DNA of 64,000 nucleotides from Rhabditoides inermis (Eukaryota; Nematoda; Chromadorea; Rhabditida; Rhabditidae): NCBI GenBank assembly GCA_963966185.1, contig CAWZYM010000482.1, positions 1 to 64,000 of the forward strand, read 5' to 3'. Shown piece by piece: positions 53,339 to 63,310 of this stretch (position 1 is its first letter; each line of letters starts with the position of its first letter). The notes under the pieces were generated by a model. It saw only the letters and a program-made list of their open reading frames with translations, ran no database searches and was not told where the DNA came from. The position numbers and the translations under genes were made by a program.

Positions 53339-54870
53339 AGTCTTTCCCTCCCCCACCCACCCATCACATAATACGCTTGTCTTCACAAGATCTCAAACAG
53401 AGTTTCGACACCCCCCCCCCCCCCCCATCAAACTTCTATCGTCATCCCGAGTGTGTGTGTGTTGTTGTCTAAACGTGTGTATGTGTGTGTGTGTGTCCGT
53501 TTCGTGTTTCGTGTGCGTAGTGTGATAGTTAAAGTCCGGTGTTTATCCGCGGGGCGCCTGAGTTGCGGCGCCCCGCGAGTCCCTCGCGAGTCCTTTCATC
53601 CGCGTGTCACAAGATCCCCGTTTTCTCCTGCCCGTTGCGACTTTCATATGTTATCTACCTACTCCCACATCACTCTCTCTCTCTCCCTACATACATAATA
53701 TGCGCCGATATATATGTGATGTTCACATGTTTTTTGTACGTTTTGCAAAGTGTATATCTCTGTATGATTGTGTTTATATTGTATTTACACACAGTGTGTT
53801 CATGAATTCCCGGTGTTTCTTTTTGTAGAACTCATTTTGTAGAACTTTTTGTAGAACATATATATATAATCACCCTACATATATTATACTCGACCCCAGC
53901 CAATATGACGTGTATATAATAAACACATTCGAATGGAGCACTTGTTCTCAAAAGTAAATGAACCATAGTTGAACCATAATGAGTTTGTCGCACTGACTGC
54001 CTTCCGCGGAGAGAGAGAGAGAAGAAGAAGAAGAGAAAGAGAATGAATGACAGAAAGTAGTAGTAGAAGTACCTGAACACTCAGCGGTAAGGCTTACATT
54101 TCATCTCTTTTCTTTCTCATTGAATGTCCTACTGCAAAAGCAAAACCCGATTCTGTTTCAGGAACATTTTTTTAGCAACGCTCGCCTTTTTTTGCAGGAC
54201 CGTTACATTACAACTGTTATTATATGAACGATGTTAATGAACACTCGTTTTTCTCTTTTTTCTTGTAATGTGTGAATGAATAGCAGTTTTGCCGACAATC
54301 ATTATTCGTAAGAAAGAGAGAAAGCTATCCCTGATCCCGAATCCGAATCTTGTGTGATTACTGGTGACGATCGTTGACCGGTCACGATATCACACAGGCG
54401 CGTGAAGTATGGCTATGCGATTTGGCTTTGGATGGTAGGAGGTAGGAGAGGATAGTGTAGACGTAAGCATCAATATCTTTTCCTGATGCGTCCTCGAGAA
54501 AACACACGACAGGGACAACTGAACAACAACCGCCGAGCCGACTTGAGAACTCTCAGTGCACTTCTTTGAAACTATCCCGAGATAAAACTTTACCAGCCAT
54601 CAGTCATCACAAAACGTTGCTGCGTTTATTCTTTGTTTTGGTTGTGCTGTGATGTCATTTCGCTCTTTGGCAATGCATTTATGATCTGGCACTTGTTGAT
54701 GAAACCACAGCGAAATTGTCTACAGTGCCGCAGCAAATATACGTTTTCAAACACCCTGTCTGGATATGCGATCAGATTAATCGGCTATGCCGGCTATGCG
54801 TGATGATTTGTGGGCAAGATGTAGCATGGGAAGCTAGCAGTTATCAATCATGTAGTATGCTCGCGCTAAG
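53339..54870. other. Zinc-finger 3' UTR and intergenic region
   Basis: The 3' UTR probably runs to about 53940, with an AATAAA at 53918-53923. It includes a poly-C run (53410-53427) and GT repeats. I see no gene in the remainder. Confidence 0.55.
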
Positions 54871-54877
54871 TATAAAA
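54871..54877 (+). promoter_or_regulatory. TATA box of secreted peptide gene 1
   Basis: TATAAAA lies 56 bases before the ATG at 54927, an ideal spacing for transcription starting near 54900 and a short 5' UTR. Confidence 0.6.
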
Positions 54878-54926
54878 GCCGCGTTCCTATTGTTCATCAT
54901 CAGGGACTGATCAGCCAGAAAACAAA

Positions 54927-55232
54927 ATGATCCCGCGGCGACACACCCTGATCCTGATTGTTCTGCTCACTACCGTACTCGCAGTGCCAGACTACCGTGG
55001 CTACTATCGGACAGCGCGACAGTACCAGCGACCCGCCAACACCTACACCAACGGCTATGCTGAATACTACAACTACCGACCAAGCTACCCGCTGACCTAT
55101 CATAACGCGTACCAGGCATATAGAAGTGGTCCGTTCAGCCGATCTGATAATAGGGGCAATGCTTTTTACGGACCTCCCGAAGCCCGACTCTTCCTTTTCT
55201 GTAGCGGTACTATGAGCGGGTGCAGAGGATAG
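54927..55232 (+). CDS. Small secreted Tyr-rich protein 1
   Basis: A single exon of 101 aa. It opens with a clear signal peptide (MIPRRHTLILIVLLTTVLA, likely cut before VPDY). The middle is rich in Tyr, Asn, Arg and Pro (YYRTARQY, YAEYYNYRPSYPLTYHN). The end is GNAFYG ... RLFLFCSGTMSGCRG, with the only two mature cysteines near the C-terminus. That tail resembles the tails of the proteins encoded at 55600-55773 and 57363-57539. A TATA box stands 56 bases upstream. There are no dibasic sites that would define a classical neuropeptide precursor. The Tyr-rich body recalls nematode cuticle or antimicrobial peptides, but the family is not recognised. Confidence 0.75.
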   Translation: MIPRRHTLILIVLLTTVLAVPDYRGYYRTARQYQRPANTYTNGYAEYYNYRPSYPLTYHNAYQAYRSGPFSRSDNRGNAFYGPPEARLFLFCSGTMSGCRG

Positions 55233-55456
55233 ATTACGGAATTACTGTTCTGCTTTTTTTGACACTTTCGGGTCTCTATTTTATTAGATATGCCAGCATA
55301 AAGCGTGTTTCACATGTAATATGTTGACGGTACATTTTGGTCGACGATGATGTCGAAAACAAGATTACTGGTCTCACAGTCGCAAGGGAAAGCGAAGTCG
55401 AGAAATGAAAGTGACCGCGTAGAATGCGTCAGTACCCACTAATACTACCGGATGCG

Positions 55457-55566
55457 ATCTCGCCGCCCCAAAAATAGTCGCTCGAACCGGCGCACGCACT
55501 TTCTCTCGAATCACGATTACCATGTCGGAATGATGTCGGAATGATGTCACTTGTCGTGTTTATAAA
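55457..55566 (+). promoter_or_regulatory. Promoter region of secreted peptide gene 2
   Basis: It contains ATCTCGCC...CCAAAAATAG...GAACCGGCG at 55457-55491 and a TATAAA at 55561-55566, 34 bases before the ATG. The first block and the GTGTT(T/C)ATAAAC box are shared with the gene at 57363. Confidence 0.6.
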
Positions 55567-55599
55567 CGGCGCGCCAGCAAGTGGCGGGCAGTTTCCGCG

Positions 55600-55773
55600 A
55601 TGGAATGTGTGCTTGTGTTTCTGTGGTGTGTGGTGTGCGCGTTCGGCCAGTTCTCGAATCCCTTCCTCTTCGGCGGACAGAGCTACAACTCATACGGAAA
55701 CGTCTACGCGGGCGATAGCCTGTCCGGGATATACTTGTTGTGCGACGGAATCGGATGTCCCGGCAGGGGATGA
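55600..55773 (+). CDS. Small secreted peptide 2
   Basis: A single exon of 57 aa. It has a signal peptide (MECVLVFLWCVVCAFG), then QFSNPFLFGGQSYNS, and a tail YGNVYAG ... GIYLLCDGIGCPGRG. It is a clear paralogue of the gene at 57363: both share the WCVVCA signal peptide, the QF...NPF[LF]FGGQS segment and the YLLCDG tail, as well as upstream and 3' UTR sequence (ATAAACTGGTATCAT here). An AATAAA follows at 55844-55849. The two tail cysteines could form a small disulfide ring. The frame is open 5' of this ATG (ATG at 55541), but the signal peptide, TATA position and paralogue alignment all support 55600. Function unknown. Confidence 0.75.
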   Translation: MECVLVFLWCVVCAFGQFSNPFLFGGQSYNSYGNVYAGDSLSGIYLLCDGIGCPGRG

Positions 55774-57235
55774 AAAGAGCAGGCACTTCGAAAGGTCGCA
55801 CCACGTGTAACACATGTTGTATATAGTATGTAAGTATGTGAGTAATAAACTGGTATCATAGTGTTACTGTTGTGTACAATATGAGGACATCAAATGACTC
55901 GTTCCAATTCGCGAATTCGCGTATTTGAATCGGTTGTGTCTCTGCGTGGTTATAACATAGATGTCTCCTTATCCACTCTATCATCCCAGTTACCGACAGA
56001 ACACTTTTCGTCTGACGTGAATACACGATCAATACTGATTTTCATTGGCGTGCTTGAATCTTGATTCGATAGGAAAACAGAGTCCAGTCGCAGTGTCATA
56101 GGTGCCTCGTTGTCGGTCGCCCGTTCCTCTGTCGCCGGTCGTTTGGATTATACATGTTTATGAACATGTGTAATAGACCGATCTCGTCGCGCACATCTGC
56201 AGTCAACCCTGGTATGCGTCTCCTTGGTGATCTCTCATTGTCAGACAGTGCTCGCCGACCTCAAATCAGTCAAGTTTCGCGACCAGCCGCATTCTCTAAC
56301 GTATGTAATGTAGGTAGCAGTCGTCGTCAGTCTTCGGCTTGAAATGCAATGACCAATATGCAGCGTATGGGATGGGATGGTGTGTGGTTTATTCTTGCCT
56401 CAACGACCATTAGTAAATGATACCACAGTTTTACAGTTTTACTTGCTGCGGTCAGTTTTTTTTTAGGAAGCCTTTCTGAGTGTTCGCGCGTTTTCCGAAA
56501 AAAAACTTGGAAAGTGTTCTGGGAAAGATTCGAAAAACAAAAACAAAACAATTCCAGAGTGTTTCGAAGAGACTGACCACAATTTTTGTCACGCCGACGG
56601 CTCGCTCTTCTCCCGCAGGGGCGTGTGCATGCACTTGAAAGAGTGCAGGTATATCACTCATCAACACTGATGAGTTATTGATTAGACAATTTACATCTGG
56701 AAATCTTGACATCGTTTTGTGTCTGTGTTCCAATATCACATGTATTTATAACATAATAACGAGGTAGCTATATGAAAACGGGAGATCTTTGTGTTTTTTT
56801 CGCTCATAACTTTCAGCTGTTATCTGGTATCACTAATCACTACGCTGTAGCCACGCCACACCCATCCCACTCGCGCAGTCACTCACAAACAATTTCTCAA
56901 GCGTCTCCACACTGTTTTGTGCTCATTACTTGTAACTTGCTTATGATAGTTATTTCGCGTTTTCTTTCCTTTCTTCATCTTTTATTTTGTTATCGCAAAT
57001 TTCGCGTTGCGTTTACTATTTATGTGTTTTGTTCATTGTCCACAATTGCCTAAATAATGGCACTAGTACCTTCTACTCACTATCACTATCAACATTCACT
57101 TCAGGTACTAAATCATATAATTTTATGAGGATCAAAGATAACATACACATGAAAGAAAGACGAGTGTACTTAGAGAAGGGAAGAGGGAAGAGAGGTATTG
57201 CATATTTACTTACAGTTACATTACCGCCTGTTGAA

Positions 57236-57330
57236 ATCTCGCCATCCAAAAATAGGTTCCAGAACCGGCGTTGTCTTGATTACCGCGACGCATCGATGTA
57301 ACAATGATATCAGTCGCCGTGTTCATAAAC
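57236..57330 (+). promoter_or_regulatory. Promoter region of secreted peptide gene 3
   Basis: ATCTCGCCATCCAAAAATAG, then GTTCCAGAACCGGCG, stands 127 bases before the ATG. GTGTTCATAAAC, the counterpart of the TATA region of gene 2, is at about 57317-57328. Confidence 0.55.
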
Positions 57331-57362
57331 AACGCGAGAGAAAGTGGAGGACAGTTCGCGCG

Positions 57363-57539
57363 ATGGAGAGACGCTCGCTGTTGTTTGTGTGGTGCGTGGT
57401 TTGCGCGGCCGGCCAGTTTGCATCCAATCCCTTCTTCTTCGGCGGACAAAGCGGCAACCTGCTCGGCAACTCCTATTCGGGCAACACCCAGCCGGGAGTC
57501 TACCTGCTGTGCGATGGACACTGTCTCGGCATGGGATGA
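57363..57539 (+). CDS. Small secreted peptide 3
   Basis: A single exon of 58 aa. Signal peptide MERRSLLFVWCVVCAAG, then QFASNPFFFGGQSGNLLGN, and tail PGVYLLCDGHCLGMG. It is a tandem paralogue of the gene at 55600, about 1.8 kb away in the same direction, and more distantly similar in its tail to the 54927 product. The spacing between the tail cysteines is shorter here (C-D-G-H-C). The downstream ATAAACTGTTATCAT matches the 3' UTR of gene 2. The high hydrophobicity and Gly/Phe content of the mature part would suit an antimicrobial or structural peptide, but no known family is recognised. Confidence 0.75.
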   Translation: MERRSLLFVWCVVCAAGQFASNPFFFGGQSGNLLGNSYSGNTQPGVYLLCDGHCLGMG

Positions 57540-58149
57540 ACGTGCACGTGCCAGCACATCGATTGACCGCGATCGACATGTTTGTATGTATGCGTCACGA
57601 TAAACTGTTATCATCCGTAGAATTTGGCGTGTGACAGACAACGTTGTGTGCAAAGTGTACACTGATAGGCTGGGATGAACGGGACAAACACACGACGACA
57701 TGACGTGGCTCGTTGCATGTCGCGCATCCGAGAATCGACTCGAGAATCGAGAAGGAGAGGTGTTGTTGTGTGTTTGAAACACGTGTGATTGCGCGTCGCG
57801 CCGAGACTAGACACTGGCACGGCTCGTCATTCCAGTCGCCGCGCTCTGTCGCAGCGTGTCGGCAGTAAAGATGGACCGCTCGCACACCTTGGCATCGCGC
57901 CAGCTTATGCTGCGTCCATCACTAACATTTCCCACTTTTTTCCGTTTCCCACTTTTTTCCGACTGTCCATCGTTGTTTTCCGCTTGGAAAAAGTGAGAAA
58001 GAAACCTGGAACATTTAAAAAAAAACCTGGAACACAAAAACCTGAAACATTAAGAACATTTTTCCGAGGAGCGGTGTGGTTGCGCCCGCGGAAACCGACC
58101 GAAATTTCCAGGAAGTTTCCGAATGACCGAACCTGGGCAGATTTGCATG

Positions 58150-58178
58150 ATGCCGTACAAATCAAAAATAGGTTCCAG

Positions 58179-58180
<2 letters not shown>
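58150..58180 (+). promoter_or_regulatory. Orphan copy of the peptide-gene upstream block
   Basis: ATCAAAAATAGGTTCCAGAA ends at 58180 and matches the block upstream of the 57363 gene. It is cut off directly by the AT repeat, with no paralogous coding exon after it. Confidence 0.5.

Positions 58181-58263
<83 letters not shown>
58180..58263. repeat. AT dinucleotide microsatellite
   Basis: About 82 bp of pure AT. It abuts the orphan upstream block and is followed by sequence unrelated to the secreted-peptide genes. Confidence 0.97.
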
Positions 58264-58267
<4 letters not shown>

Positions 58268-58670
58268 AGGCAACGCCAAATAAGCCTGTGGAAGTGCAAC
58301 TAGTCGGCGAAGCGCGGATTCTCAATTGGAGGAAAGGAAGGTACAAAGCGAAGGCGAATTGAAGGGCAACGGCGGCACCCGCGACCGGAAGAGAAGTACG
58401 CTGCTGTTATCGATTGATGTCCGGAGCCGTTCACTGTGAGACGATAAGAAGGAGCCAAATAAGCCTGTTGGGAGTGCACATAGTCGGTAACTCACGGATT
58501 TCTTGGATTTCGCTACATGATAGTGACAAATGGATCGACCGGGAGCAAGTATGCAAATGGACTCGAGAAGTTCGAGAATACCTTCACATACCTTCACAAA
58601 ACAACAGAACGCTTTTCAATTTACATGTTTATTATAGTAAAAGGCAATAGAATGGGTGGGGTGGGTTAGA

Positions 58671-59027
58671 TCATTGTAGCTGCAATTCTGGCATCTTCTT
58701 GCTTATGCCGGGGATGCCGGGTATCCGCGTAGCAGTGTAGTTCCGAGCCCCCTGCTTGTCCGATGGTCCGTAGATGCGTACCCTAAACGACATAGCATGT
58801 ACAGAGTAGGCAAACACAATACGATCTGATACCGATTTACAGTGTAGTATAAATGTTCATTCATGTGCTACCCACCTTTCAATGTCGACTGGAAGACGGG
58901 GTGATCCTTCTCACTCGCCACTGATATTGTTGTTCGTTGCACACATCACAAAACCGCAACTTCTGGAAAAGAGAAATCTTGCACAAATCACAAAACACAC
59001 AAGCAAATAAGAAACATACAAGTACAT
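58671..59027 (-). CDS. Possible two-exon small secreted protein
   Basis: On the minus strand, exon 1 is 59027-58915 and exon 2 is 58782-58671, with donor GTGAGA, acceptor GTCGTTTAG and matching phase. The 74-aa product starts MYLYVSYLLVCFVICARFLF, signal-peptide-like, and continues CGFVMCATNNNISGEVRIYG, PSDKQGARNYTATRIPGIPG, ending KKMPELQLQ. Exon 2 has coding-like codon use in this frame only. I do not recognise the family. The start and first exon are less certain because another frame is also open across exon 1. It faces the three plus-strand peptide genes. Confidence 0.45.
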
Positions 59028-60433
59028 GGTACATACTAACCGAACGCGAGTACGCACGCGAGTAGAATAACTGAATATAAATAAAAACGACGACAACAAA
59101 ACAACAAAACATAATAAATACAAGTAAAAAAACAAACAAACAAAACATTTAGGCCAGACCAGCTGATCTGAAAAAAAATGCTGCCTATGATTGTTTTCGT
59201 TGCGAGATCATGCTTCCATTCAAAAATGGCAGTACTATAGTAGTACTAATAGCGCTTCTGCTATGGTAGTACTAACGTAAGGCTATCAGTAGTGCCAAAG
59301 TAGTGAGCGTGAGTTTCAGTAGTACTTTAGTATTGGGGAAATACTATGGCACTACTTTGCGTTTTGCCAGATTTAGGACTCCAGGGAACGTGCCAGCCGG
59401 CGCCAATTGTCGCGTCCCAGGGGCATTCTGGCGCATGTATTCGTCGCGAAACTTATTTCACTGTTCACTACCGTGTCTCTAACACTGGGTCAGCGCATGA
59501 TAAGCGCGGGAAAGCAGCGGCAGTGAGGGAGAGTGTGCGTGACCCACGCGGCTTCTTTCATCTTGTGCCAGCCGAACACTCAATCGATCAACAAAATGGC
59601 GCGAACTCATCTGGTGGAGGCCTCTGCGATTGCGCCTGCCCAGCTGATTGGGGGTGATCTTGAAAAATGCCAAAATCTTGCGCCCAGTATGACGGTCAAT
59701 AGTATTCGTACTGCCAAAAAATATTGGTTATGCAGATTTTCGCGAGGATGATGAAAAAAATACCGTATCTATAAACGGAGTTCTAAAGCTGATATCGATC
59801 GATTTCCGTCACTCTGTCAGACAGAGACAATTAGACAAGTGTCTCCAACGTTGTCCAAAGACATGGTAGAGACCCCGGACCACAGAGAAAGTTGTGGGTG
59901 ATACCCACACCGACAACGTAGCGTCGTTCGATTTCCAAGTTTCGATCTCATTATCAAGCAGTTCACTTAAAACCCATTTTTCGCCTTACAAATAGACCGG
60001 TTCACACGATTTGGAAATTTTGAAATCATCTTATTCCAAAGTCCACTTCAGTCGGCCAGAAAAGGGAACACACTACAGATGGCGACTCGAAACACGTGAG
60101 AGTGTTCGACATGACGGACGATTATCCGAGAGACGCGCGGCTACTACATTAATACGATGGTGAAGCGTATTTGGCGCGACACTTTGCGTAAAAATCGAAC
60201 AAGGTAGGACCTAGGTGCTGGGTCAGACCTAGGTGCTGGGTAAGGTGGTTTCAAAAGTGCTCTATAGGCTAGTTTCAGTTGTTGTGGTCTGCAAACTCGG
60301 TCAGTACCCTACCTCAAATCAGCCGATTTTATTTATTTACGTTAAAACTCTGTTTTTATGTCTGTGGCACACCAATAAACACGATTGGGGACGAGGCGTA
60401 TTGCTGGAACCCGCAAAGGTGGAGGTGGGTACC
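59028..60433. other. Intergenic, no convincing gene
   Basis: 59225-59345 is rich in the words AGTAGTACT and AGTACTA, which could fold into short hairpins. The open frames at 59340-59750 have no recognisable domain. Nothing else is supportable. Confidence 0.5.
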
Positions 60434-60660
60434 ATGCTATCATGGCGGTGTTTCTTTCTGGCACTGATAAATGTGCTCACCTATGTCTCCGGTGAGTGGC
60501 AGCCTGTGCTTTCCCTGAAATATCGATCAAAATCATCACTTGATGATTTTTCTCGGATGAGGTTCTTTTAGCCTGTTCGCACATGTCTCCATTGAAATCA
60601 TTTCGTTTCTTAAGCTCCACTCAAACAAAAATGCAAATCAACTACTTTCACATGGAATAA
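60434..60660 (+). CDS. Possible two-exon small secreted peptide
   Basis: Exon 1 (60434-60491) encodes MLSWRCFFLALINVLTYVS, an excellent signal peptide, and ends at GTGAGT. A TTCTTTTAG acceptor 80 bases on gives exon 2 (60572-60660) in phase, for 48 aa in total, continuing ACSHMSPLKSFRFLSSTQTK. The signal exon is the stronger half. Exon 2 has no distinctive composition, so the real second exon might lie elsewhere. Confidence 0.35.
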
Positions 60661-61167
60661 CTTTTGGAAGATAATGCTTGTTAAACTTATTCAGCAGTGA
60701 AACCACATGATTGGACGACACGACTTTTCGAACATCAAACATCAAACAGTACAAAACGAAATGAAAGCTCTTTGTTTGCGTACAACATGGTTCTTGAAGT
60801 AATTTATTGAAAATGTTGCGACGTTGAATCGGCAATGCGCGCCCCCTAGCCCCGCCCTCTCTAATCCGCCCACGCACATCAGTTCCCCTCCTTGGTGCAT
60901 CCACGGATGGCGGTTCTCTATTCGCTGCTATGCCAATAGGCAATGTTCTTCCTGTTATGTAATACATTTCCTTGATACCTATGTGTTACGTTTGAATGGG
61001 AATATGATGATGTTCGGGGTTGTTTATTGTTGTTGTTGTGTGACTAGTCGGTAGTCACACTGGTGTCGCCCATTAGAGGTCAATGTACCTATCGGGCTCT
61101 CTCCTCCTCTAATCCCTTGGCGCAATAACCACTGAACCACCCGCCACATATTAATAGAGGACATTGG

Positions 61168-61576
61168 CTATGAAGAGCTAATATTGCCTTTGTCACATGG
61201 TGCATTATCGGCCAAATAACAAGGTCGCCCACCAGGAGAGCACCACAACCCGTTGCGAAAATCGCAAATTGCATTCACATTTTGCTTCTTCACACGACTG
61301 GCGCGTAGTCGTTGTGAGTTTTTGTCTGAAAACTGTGCTTCAATAACATCAATGGTTGGCTGTATGTTCGGAATCTGGAGACGTGACTCTTTTAACTTCT
61401 CTGTCGACACTAAAATTTGTGGGAGCAGATCTCAAAAGAAATCCGAACATACAACTCAATCGCCCTCGGGGCACCCAGGTCGGCAATGACTGACAAGCAC
61501 AGGGAAGGAAAGCACATTGCAACAAGAGTGTGAATGTTAATCCTTCGAGGGGCATAGCGCAGTTGTTGTACAGCAA
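61168..61576 (-). CDS. Cysteine-rich small secreted protein
   Basis: On the minus strand, exon 1 is 61576-61495 (or from the second ATG at 61555) and exon 2 is 61409-61168. The 85-nt intron runs from GTCAGT to ATTTTAG and keeps phase. The product is 107 aa (100 aa from the second ATG). A signal peptide (MPLEGLTFTLLLQCAFLPCA) is followed by a charged propeptide-like stretch (TEKLKESRLQIPNIQPTIDV), basic sites (RLRASRVKKQ) and a C-terminal module ICDFRNGLWCSPGGRPCYLA then DNAPC with four cysteines. This order (signal, acidic/basic linker, short Cys module) is that of a processed peptide such as a defensin, toxin or hormone. No family is recognised. Confidence 0.5.
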
Positions 61577-62272
61577 CGAACTGCTAACCTCTCATCAGAT
61601 AGTTAACACAGAAGCAGTCCGATCCGCGGAATGTCGTGGTCTTGCGAAAGACGCACTGACAATCGGACATGGTTAGCATGGAGTCACGTCCCGGGACGTC
61701 CATAAGAGTGAACGGCTTTGGATCTGTTCACTGATGGCGAAGGAAGGTGCTATCGTCTCAAAACGACAGGCAGCCTCGCCGCAAGCGTACTGTTTGGTCG
61801 CACCCGCGTAGTAGTGGCAGTGCTAGCGAGCGCCTACACTTGGTGTAGATGTGCATTCGGGATGCGGGCAGTGCGCAAATGTGATTGCAATTACATCATC
61901 ATGTTGTATTGATGCGTCTCAAACAGATAGCGATTATAGCTACCGTATTCTGTTTATCCAATAGAGGGATGCGGGTGGGATGAAATACTGCCACCCGGCG
62001 AGACAAAGGGGTCGTAAAGAGCCCGCTAAACAGCAGATGCGCGAAGAATCTATCAAAGCGTCAATCCTAAGCAGCTGTAAAGAAGGAATACTGTAGCCAG
62101 CAAAACAGCTGGTAGGAAGGCGAAGCCAAATCACGGCAAACAAGCAAACCGTCTCCATTCGCTCCTCTGCTTTCGTAGCAAGTAGCGAGTACAGTTTCCA
62201 GCGTTCTTTGTCTCTCTCTTCCTCCCCGTATCAGATCAGTCTCTCTCATCGTGTTCAGCATTTAACCTCTCT

Positions 62273-62310
<38 letters not shown>

Positions 62311-62698
62311 TCTTTCCCTGTTCTCGTTCTCATCTTCCCCTTTTTTTCTTTCTCCCCCTTTTTAATTTGGTTTGTGTATTCCCTGTGTGTACTGTACTGC
62401 TGCTGAACGCGTGCGACGAGACGACGGATCGGGACGTGGACGAGTACAACGACGCGGCAAGAGGTAAGGCAATTGTTATCCATCACACAGTTTCCTAGCC
62501 TTCTACCGTAGTCACAACATATCACAGTCAGACAAGTAGTGTAGTCATCTAGTAGACTGATCATCTAGACTAAGTGACATACTATTGCTGTTGTGAAGTG
62601 TGAGTGTCGTTTGTGTGTGTTGTACATTGATCTGTATAGCATTGTACCAAAATAAATTCAACTTAAAACAAGTTGAACTGTTTTGTGACACCGGAAAA
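61577..62698. other. Upstream region of BEL/Pao-like element
   Basis: The 5' LTR or UTR of the element may lie here, but I cannot place its ends. A CA repeat is at about 62272-62309. An exon-like segment ending AAGAG/GTAAGG at 62465 encodes VCTVLLLNACDETTDRDVDE but has no start codon in view. Confidence 0.4.
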
Positions 62699-63310
62699 AT
62701 GACTGCTCCCAAAATAGGAGAAGCCAGCCGGGCAATTGCGCAAATCGCGAACTGCGCGGTGAAAGCCGCAACCAAATTCAAAAATGGATTTTCCGTCAAT
62801 TATATCACGGAGGATACGGGACCGCAACTGCTGGAAATCAGAAGCAGTGTCTGCAAGTCGATAACTGAGATCGACAAGGCAATCAACAAAGCCGTACTGG
62901 CTGTCTCCAATGGCGAGACGGCATCGCGGAATATCCAGAGTGAGCGATCACGCGAGAGCGCGGTCAAAGAATATTCTGCTCTCCGTGCAACGCTGAATGC
63001 GCGCGTTGTGGAAGCCACGCTAACAGTGGACCGCCTAGCGTACAGGGTGGATGAGGTGGACGAAATCATTCGTCGCTACATTCCGGAAAAAATCGGAAGC
63101 ATTCCGCCCCGTCCCTTCTTTCAAGAAAGTGAAGTCACGAAAAAGAACATTTTGGAGAGTGCGTCAGTGCTGACTCAAAACTCGCAGCTGACCACACCGG
63201 CAAGGCCGGCCCCGTCCCCGCCACGCCGCACGCTAACCACGCGGCTGGTCCGTGAGAACGATGCCCCTCTCAATGCCACCTTTACAATCGGTGAAGGTAG
63301 CGAGAAATAG
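62699..63310 (+). CDS. BEL/Pao-type retrotransposon gag, 5' part
   Basis: The ATG at 62699 opens 203 codons. The protein is helical and charged, with a Pro-rich end (PARPAPSPPRRTLTTRL), as in the N-terminal region of BEL/Pao gag. It stops at 63308-63310. The conserved DUF1759 region starts immediately after, in another frame, so the stop interrupts what should be one polyprotein. Confidence 0.7.
   Translation: MTAPKIGEASRAIAQIANCAVKAATKFKNGFSVNYITEDTGPQLLEIRSSVCKSITEIDKAINKAVLAVSNGETASRNIQSERSRESAVKEYSALRATLNARVVEATLTVDRLAYRVDEVDEIIRRYIPEKIGSIPPRPFFQESEVTKKNILESASVLTQNSQLTTPARPAPSPPRRTLTTRLVRENDAPLNATFTIGEGSEK

Noticed and set aside
56655..56700. CTGATGAG suggesting a second hammerhead
   Set aside because: No stem II partner is followed by GAAA at a sensible distance.
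59346..59657. A 103-codon open frame with cysteines
   Set aside because: No signal peptide, no domain and mixed codon use; nearby sequence looks like a decayed repeat.
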